Shown piece by piece: positions 32,377 to 36,985 of a stretch of 36,985 nucleotides of DNA (positions are counted from its first letter, which is position 1; the number at the start of each line of letters is the position of its first letter). The position numbers and the translations under genes are program-made. The stretch is taken from contig JAFEFW010000010.1 of the NCBI GenBank assembly GCA_018240405.1, forward strand, positions 1 through 36,985. The letters are read 5' to 3'. Origin of the DNA: Pseudomonadota bacterium (lineage in GTDB: Bacteria > Pseudomonadota > Alphaproteobacteria > Acetobacterales > Acetobacteraceae). Under the pieces are notes generated by a model that did no database searches, was not told where the DNA came from, and saw only the letters and a program-made list of their open reading frames with translations.

Positions 32377-32412
32377 TGGATAGGAGACTTGATGGGGGTG
32401 CGGTCAAGTCTC
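32377..32412 (-). promoter_or_regulatory. Promoter with inverted-repeat operator for copA, leaderless start
   Basis: On the minus strand TTGACC (32402-32407) and TATCCA (32377-32382) are separated by 19 bp, a long spacer as used by MerR/CueR-type promoters. A perfect 9-bp inverted repeat, GAGACTTGA and TCAAGTCTC (32384-32392 and 32404-32412), has an 11-bp centre. It covers the -35 and most of the spacer. Its centre lies about 6 bp upstream of the spacer centre, so it is not a textbook MerR site. The -10 lies so close to the ATG that the first transcribed base would be at or next to the A of the start codon. Confidence 0.5.
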
Positions 32413-33542
32413 AGCAGAGGTGGACAATGAGCAAGGCGCCTGCTTACAGGGGCGTCCGGCTCGACCGGAGGCTCCGCGTCCATGATCGCCGTAGCCAGTT
32501 GCCTCAGGCCTTGCGCCTGTACTTCCGGCGAAACGCTGCAGGTCGACGAACTGATCCAGCGTCATGCAGGACGGTGAGCACTGTCGGGCGCTATGGCCGG
32601 CGCGCTGCGCGCCGTCCTGAAAGGTGCTCGCAGGTCGACGTGCTCAGGTCGGTGTCTCCTGCCATTTCAAAATCAGGGGCGCGCTCGGTAAATGCGGCTC
32701 TCGAACGGTTCGGACTTATGAGCATGGATCACGCAACGAGCCGTCTAACCTCATTCTGCGAAAGAATGATGCCTACGTCGTTGATGGCATGACTCAAACT
32801 TCAGTGGGTTCAACGTTCGAAACATTAACTCCTCGTTTGAAAACGCAGGCTTCATTCACGCTGCGCGGCCGTCCGATCGGTGGATCAGTCTGTTACCAAG
32901 ACATCTCTCTCGCTATACCGGATCGAGGATTGCGGCATGGTCAGGAAGCTGCCTTATCATGCAGCGCATCATGCTTACACTAGAAAATTCAAGCCGGTCG
33001 ATAGCGCATTCTATTACAGATATCATAATCTTTACGAGCCGCATTCTGCTTACACTCAACCAGTACGGGAGCTCTTTAGCAGCAAGCCGCAGAACAGGCT
33101 TTCGCAACTCGATATTGGCCGGGCGACGAGTGGAACGCCGGTGCTTCCTGGTGTCGCGGCGCCAAATAGCGTAGTCTTTTTGAAGCATGGTCGTAATAAA
33201 CCCTGGACAAGCCCAATCCTCCCGTTAGCGGTTCTGGTACCTGTTCAGGCGTTGGACAACGTAACAAACCTGCACCGTCCATGGTTGTATGAAATTTCAT
33301 TGATGGTGCTGATCCCGCAGGATATCGCCCGGCATAAGCCCTCGGTGGTGTCAGCCTGATCACGGGAGGGAGCATCGTAGCGCCTGATCCGGGTACGAGA
33401 CGCGACCCTGCGTCGCATAGCCCGACTTAGTACAGTAGGTGTGGCGGTCGATGGTCTGAACGCAGTCCCCTTGGCATGCTCCGCTGACGTTACCATGTAT
33501 CACATCCGGTCGGATTGATATGTGGCAGATGTTGAGCATCGC
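32413..33542. other. Lower-GC gene-poor region
   Basis: About 1.1 kb has no gene I can recognise. From about 32690 to 33350 it is clearly poorer in G/C than its surroundings, and open frames there show no third-position GC preference. The longest, 32880-33359 on the plus strand (159 residues), has no family-like motif and no ribosome-binding site. Three imperfect repeats GCGCATCATGCTTACAC, GCGCATTCTATTACAGA and CCGCATTCTGCTTACAC lie at 32964, 33004 and 33039 (spaced 40 and 35 bp). It may be a decayed or foreign segment; no transposase or integrase remnant was found. Confidence 0.45.
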
Positions 33543-34157
33543 ATGAGGAAAGGCCTGATTTGGCCGCTACTGGCCGTGCCGCTCCTCGCGCTGATGCCTG
33601 CGGCGCAGGCCGCGGCACTGCAGCGCGTCCGCGGCGCCATTGAAAGTGTCGCGCCGGACCACATCATTGTGCAGGATCGCACCGGGGCGCGGGTCAACGT
33701 GCACCTCTCAGACCCGCTGACCGTGCTGATCGTCACGCCGCTCGACGGATCCGGAGTCAGAGTGGGTCGCGCAGCGGCGGTAGTGGTCAAGCAAGCAAGA
33801 GACGGTTCGCTGGTTGCTGTGCAAGTGCTGGCGCTACCGGATAGCCTCGTCGACGGGCGGGACGGCGGTGAAATCTGGGACCTCAGGCCCGATAACCGCA
33901 TGCTAGTCGGGGAGATTGCGTCGACAGGGAGACGCAACGGCACTGCGGAGTTGACGATTTCCGGCCGGGAAGGCACCAAGGTTGTCGCTTTGCCGGCGGA
34001 TACGCCAGTCGCCCTGGTTCAGATGGCAGCCCGAAGCGACCTGAAGGTTGGGGAGGCCGTCGTATTGGTCGGCTTCATCAGTCCGGACGGGAGCGTCAGC
34101 GCCGACCGCGTGGTGGTCAGCCCGAAGGCTACAGCGGACCCAACGCCGTCCGGCTGA
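33543..34157 (+). CDS. Secreted protein, possibly DUF5666-like
   Basis: This protein of about 204 residues has a clear signal peptide (MRKGLIWPLLAVPLLAL, cleaved near AQA-AAL). The mature part is beta-rich: VRGAIESVAPDHIIVQDRTG and LVGEIASTGRRNGTAELTISG look like repeated small barrel modules, and KVGEAVVLVGFISPDGSVSADRVVV is another. This pattern is similar to DUF5666/OB-fold periplasmic proteins, but the assignment is tentative. The ATG at 33543 has only a weak ribosome-binding site; a GTG at 33522 would add 7 residues. msrA follows after 54 bp, so the two may share a transcript. Confidence 0.7.
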   Translation: MRKGLIWPLLAVPLLALMPAAQAAALQRVRGAIESVAPDHIIVQDRTGARVNVHLSDPLTVLIVTPLDGSGVRVGRAAAVVVKQARDGSLVAVQVLALPDSLVDGRDGGEIWDLRPDNRMLVGEIASTGRRNGTAELTISGREGTKVVALPADTPVALVQMAARSDLKVGEAVVLVGFISPDGSVSADRVVVSPKATADPTPSG

Positions 34158-34211
34158 GGTTGCTGCCATGGATCAGGAAAGACGAAACGTGCATTGGGGA
34201 GCAACACGAGT

Positions 34212-34766
34212 ATGAGCGCGACAACCGAGACGGCAACATTGGGCGGTGGGTGCTTCTGGTGCCTGGAAGCAGTCTTCAAGGATCTGCGGGGGGTATCGTG
34301 GGTGATGTCTGGCTATGCTGCCGGACACGTGCAAAACCCGACCTATGAGCAGGTATGCGGCGGCCGGACGGGCCATGCCGAGGTGGTCCAGGTGAAATAC
34401 GACCCCAACCAGTTGTCCTACGCTGACCTGCTGCGGGTGTTCTTCGCGATCCACGATCCGACAACCAAGGACCGGCAGGGCAATGACATCGGCCCGCAGT
34501 ACCGCTCGATCATTCTCACCCACTCGGATGAGCAGCGGGCCACAGCCGAAGCGGTAATGCGTGAGATCGCTGATGCCAAAATCTGGCCGGGCAAGCTGGT
34601 CACCGAGATTGAGCCGCTGACGGTCTTCTATGAAGCGGAACCATATCACCACGACTATTTCGCCCGTAATCCCTTCACCGGCTACTGCCAGGTCGTGGTG
34701 GCGCCGAAGGTGGCCAAATTCCGCAAGCAGTTCACCGATAAGCTGAAGCGCCACGCGGCCGAATAG
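34212..34766 (+). CDS. msrA: Peptide-methionine (S)-S-oxide reductase
   Basis: This 184-residue enzyme repairs Met-S-sulfoxide in proteins or free Met-S-oxide. The catalytic Cys14 lies in GGGCFWCLEAVF, and Cys159 in FTGYCQVVV is the likely resolving Cys. GYAAGHVQNPTYEQVCGGRTGHAEVVQV and the YRSIIL segment are MsrA-typical, and the length is normal. The ATG at 34212 has GGGGAG upstream; a TTG at 34194 would add 6 residues. It has no signal peptide, so it is cytoplasmic. It follows the secreted-protein gene on the same strand by 54 bp. Confidence 0.95.
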   Translation: MSATTETATLGGGCFWCLEAVFKDLRGVSWVMSGYAAGHVQNPTYEQVCGGRTGHAEVVQVKYDPNQLSYADLLRVFFAIHDPTTKDRQGNDIGPQYRSIILTHSDEQRATAEAVMREIADAKIWPGKLVTEIEPLTVFYEAEPYHHDYFARNPFTGYCQVVVAPKVAKFRKQFTDKLKRHAAE

Positions 34767-35456
34767 GCAGCGGAACCAGACTGGCATTGCCTCACCGCGG
34801 CGTCCCGCACCGGGCGCAGGACTGGCGCGACTCGGCAGGCTTCGGCTCCTGTCTCATTTGAGATGGGAGCTTGGTTGTGCAATGCATTGACCTAATTCTG
34901 TATGCTGCTGCGGTATAACCAGACGGGTCGAGCGCTACTGCGTCGGTCACGCTGGGATGCCCTTTCAAGACCTCAGTGACAACGCAGCCGATGCGCATGC
35001 GGCGGGAGGCGTGGCCGAAGAAGTTGTCACAGCTCTGGGACGGCGGACGAAATCGACGCCACTCTGCGGTGTCGTTCAGGATGGCGTGACGCGACAGTAG
35101 TCGGTACGGGAGCGGTTGTGATCGGACCTGCCGCCATCCGCGGCACCCGCGATCGGTTCGACAAGGTTCAATAGCACGGCGCTTTCTTTGAGCCTGTGCA
35201 GCGCGAACGGACAAGGCGGTCGTCGTCGGTACGGCCGCACCAAAAGGAATGTATGACCCGGACAAAGCTGGCCATTCGGTGCGGCGACATCGCTGCCCAA
35301 TCCCCATACTGAGCTGCCGTCGCCGATGCGCGGCGGACACTGCGCAATTTGCCATCTGCGTCGCTGGGAGAGCCCGTTGATTTTTCCTTGAGGTGGGGTT
35401 GATTCAGGGGAAATGCTGCCGTCTGCCTACAGCTGCATGGCCGCATCGGCGGCAGA
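34767..35456. other. Gene-free region between msrA and acyl-CoA dehydrogenase
   Basis: I see no supportable gene in this roughly 690-bp stretch. A 187-residue open frame on the minus strand (34792-35355) is Arg/Ser-rich, has no family-like motif and no ribosome-binding site. A hairpin near 34844-34871 may end the msrA transcript. No transposase remnant is evident. Confidence 0.5.
34844..34871 (+). terminator. Likely terminator hairpin after msrA
   Basis: GCTCC-TG-TCTCA pairs with TGAGA-TG-GGAGC (two G-U wobbles) around a 2-nt loop, giving a 12-bp stem. It is followed by a TTGGTTGTG stretch, a poor but T-rich tail. It begins 78 nt after the msrA stop, consistent with a terminator. Confidence 0.45.
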
Positions 35457-35495
35457 TTGACGCCCTGAGGGCACACGTATAACGAACGCCTCAGG
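35457..35495 (+). promoter_or_regulatory. Promoter and operator-like repeat for acyl-CoA dehydrogenase pair
   Basis: TTGACG (35457-35462) and TATAAC (35478-35483) form a candidate promoter with a short 15-bp spacer. A perfect 7-bp inverted repeat, CCTGAGG (35464-35470) and CCTCAGG (35489-35495), brackets the -10 and the expected transcription start, the place where TetR- or GntR-type repressors of acyl-CoA genes often bind. The ATG is at 35512 with GGGAG just upstream, giving a short leader. Confidence 0.5.
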
Positions 35496-35511
35496 AAAAC
35501 GGGAGCCGTCC

Positions 35512-36708
35512 ATGGACCTGAACTTCACGCCCGAAGAAGTCGCCTTCCGCGATGAGGCGAGGCATTTCTTTCGTACTGCAATCCCGGCATCAATTCGCGC
35601 TAAAGTTGCTGAGGGCGAGGGGCTGACCCGCGACGACATGATTACCTCACAGCGCATCCTCAACGCACGTGGCTGGGCTGTGCCGAATTGGCCGGTGGCG
35701 TGGGGCGGACAGGACTGGTCGCCGATCCAGGTTTACCTCTACCAGGATGAAATGCAGCAGGCGGACTGCCCGTCGCCGATCGCCTTCAACACCTCCATGG
35801 TTGGTCCGGTGATCGCGCAGTTCGGCAGCGATGAGATGAAGCAGCGCTTCCTGCCGGCCACCGCCAATGCCGACATCTTCTGGTGCCAGGGCTTCTCGGA
35901 ACCGGGTTCGGGATCCGATCTTGCCTCTTTGCGCACCAAGGCGGAGCGCAAGGGCGACAAGTATATTATTAATGGCCAGAAGATCTGGACCACGCTGGCC
36001 CAGTATGCCGACTGGATTTTCTGCCTGGTGCGCACCGACCCGGCTGCCAAGCAGCAGGAAGGGATTTCCTTCATCCTGGTGGATATGAAGACGCCCGGCA
36101 TCACCGTGCGTCCCATCATCACCATCGACGGCGGTCGCGAAGTGAATGAAGTCTTCTTCGACAACGTCGAAGTGCCTGCCGAAAACCTGGTCGGCCAGGA
36201 GAACAAGGGCTGGGACTACGCAAAGTTCCTGCTCGGCAACGAACGCACCGGCATCGCACGGGTCGGCAACTCCAAGGCCAAGGTCGCGCGGATCAAGGAA
36301 CTTGCCGCGCTGGAATTTGCCGGCACACGGCCGCTGATCGAGGATCCCCGTTTTCAGGAAAAGCTCGCCGCCATCGAGGTGGAACTGAAAGCGCTGGAAA
36401 TGACCCAGCTTCGTGTCGTTTCCGATGAGCGCAAGCTGGCGAAGGGCAAGCAGAACCCGGCCTCTTCGATCCTGAAGCTGAAAGGGTCGGTCATCCAGCA
36501 GCAACTGACCGAACTGCTGATGGAGGTTGTCGGGCCGTACGCCATGCCGTTCCAGCGCGACTTCGACGGCAACAATGAGCCGGTGATCGGCCCCGACTAC
36601 GCTACCGAGGCGGCGCCGATGTATTTCAACTACCGCAAGGTGTCGATCTACGGCGGCTCGAACGAAATCCAGCGCAACATCATCGCCAAAGCTATTCTGG
36701 GACTGTAA
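35512..36708 (+). CDS. Acyl-CoA dehydrogenase, PimC-like large subunit
   Basis: This 398-residue FAD-dependent acyl-CoA dehydrogenase removes hydrogen from an acyl-CoA thioester. The N-terminal domain starts MDLNFTPEEVAFRDEAR. FAD/substrate motifs are CQGFSEPGSGSDLASL and KIWTTLAQYADW, and the C-terminal signature reads YGGSNEIQRNIIAKAILGL. No general-base Glu assignment is made. GGGAG precedes the ATG at 35512. The next gene encodes a second, probably smaller dehydrogenase subunit starting 5 bp after this stop, as in pimCD-type pairs that act together on dicarboxyl, steroid-side-chain or other bulky acyl-CoA substrates. The substrate cannot be read from sequence. Confidence 0.93.
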   Translation: MDLNFTPEEVAFRDEARHFFRTAIPASIRAKVAEGEGLTRDDMITSQRILNARGWAVPNWPVAWGGQDWSPIQVYLYQDEMQQADCPSPIAFNTSMVGPVIAQFGSDEMKQRFLPATANADIFWCQGFSEPGSGSDLASLRTKAERKGDKYIINGQKIWTTLAQYADWIFCLVRTDPAAKQQEGISFILVDMKTPGITVRPIITIDGGREVNEVFFDNVEVPAENLVGQENKGWDYAKFLLGNERTGIARVGNSKAKVARIKELAALEFAGTRPLIEDPRFQEKLAAIEVELKALEMTQLRVVSDERKLAKGKQNPASSILKLKGSVIQQQLTELLMEVVGPYAMPFQRDFDGNNEPVIGPDYATEAAPMYFNYRKVSIYGGSNEIQRNIIAKAILGL

Positions 36709-36713
36709 CGGCC

Positions 36714-36985
36714 ATGGATTTCGATCTGTCAGAGGACCAGCGGCTGCTGAAGGAAAGCGTCGACCGGCTGATCGCCGGCGAGTACAGCTTCGAGCAGCGC
36801 AAGAAATACATGGCTGAACAGGCTGGGTACTCCGCTGCGATGTGGGGCCAGCTTGCCGAGCTCGGCCTGCTCGGCCTGCCGTTTGAGGAAACGCTGGGCG
36901 GGTTCGGCGGCGGCCCGGTGGAAACCGCCATCGTGATGGAGGCCTTTGGCCGCGGCCTGGTGCTGGAGCCGTTCTTCGCGACCGT
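36714..36985 (+). CDS. Acyl-CoA dehydrogenase, PimD-like small subunit (partial, runs off the window)
   Basis: The first 90 codons of a second acyl-CoA dehydrogenase are visible. It starts MDFDLSEDQRLLKESVDRLI, followed by WGQLAELGLLGLPFEE, GGFGGGPVETAIVMEAFGRGL and LEPFF, all typical of the N-terminal helical domain. The gene is cut off by the window end. The ATG is 5 bp after the stop of the first dehydrogenase, so the two are probably one operon and one heteromeric enzyme. Confidence 0.88.
   Translation, partial: MDFDLSEDQRLLKESVDRLIAGEYSFEQRKKYMAEQAGYSAAMWGQLAELGLLGLPFEETLGGFGGGPVETAIVMEAFGRGLVLEPFFAT

Noticed and set aside
32964-33055. Three spaced 17-bp motifs as a CRISPR array or origin iterons
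   Set aside because: Only three degenerate copies with unequal spacing (40 and 35 bp) and no cas, rep or dnaA genes nearby.
32880-33359. A 159-residue plus-strand frame in the low-GC region
   Set aside because: No motif, no start signal and no third-position GC preference. It is recorded as part of an unexplained region, not as a gene.
34792-35355. A 187-residue minus-strand frame between msrA and the acyl-CoA dehydrogenase
   Set aside because: Arg/Ser/Cys-rich composition, no recognisable domain and no ribosome-binding site.

Overview
The window is GC-rich chromosomal DNA with strong G/C preference at third codon positions, densely packed genes and many ATGA, GTGA or TGATG overlaps. The gene set (PRC-barrel protein, kdsB-pheA overlap, IMPase-type hisN, a Hint-domain RTX protein, Gld-type ABC locus, CheZ, PimC/PimD-like acyl-CoA dehydrogenases) points to an alphaproteobacterium, most likely Rhodospirillales/Acetobacteraceae. 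That placement is inferred from gene content, not measured. I see no tRNA, rRNA, CRISPR array, transposase or phage gene.

Layout. 1-2326: a two-gene minus-strand unit (alpha/beta hydrolase lacking the nucleophile serine, then a MetE-C-type zinc methyltransferase). 2578-3726: an FHA-PP2C phosphatase. 3786-11292: an extracellular polysaccharide locus. A minus-strand operon (Wzz/BY-kinase, galE, a polytopic membrane protein, a Wzx-type flippase) faces a plus-strand pair (short Wza-type lipoprotein, then a MepA murein endopeptidase started from an overlapping TTG). 11318-12916: an orphan peptide-type solute-binding protein. 13251-16045: a coupled minus-strand operon kdsB-pheA-enoyl-CoA hydratase-PRC-barrel, divergent from hisN (16186-16965).

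17347-23073 is a surface-protein region. It has a 1105-residue choice-of-anchor/RTX/Hint protein preceded by a perfect FNR/FixK-type box and a TATAAT box, a CapK/PaaK-type adenylate-forming ligase, and a PEP-CTERM protein. 23205-32369 is one long minus-strand run: copA, cheZ, then a Gld-type ABC system (ATPase, permease, GldG-like and DUF4340 proteins) coupled to a NUDIX hydrolase and followed by a WecA/MraY-family sugar-phosphate transferase. copA appears to have a leaderless promoter inside a 9-bp inverted repeat. 32413-33542 is about 1.1 kb without a recognisable gene and of visibly lower GC. 33543-34766 holds a small secreted protein and msrA. 35512 to the window end is an acyl-CoA dehydrogenase pair with an operator-like inverted repeat over its promoter.

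Taken together, much of the window concerns the cell envelope: polysaccharide assembly and export, local peptidoglycan opening, Kdo activation, polyprenyl-linked sugar transfer and secreted or anchored proteins. No single block is a clear new defence or mobile system. The most unusual points are the export-lipoprotein/endopeptidase coupling, the Hint-RTX protein with an oxygen-type promoter, the Gld-type locus tied to NUDIX and sugar-phosphate transfer, and the leaderless copA promoter.
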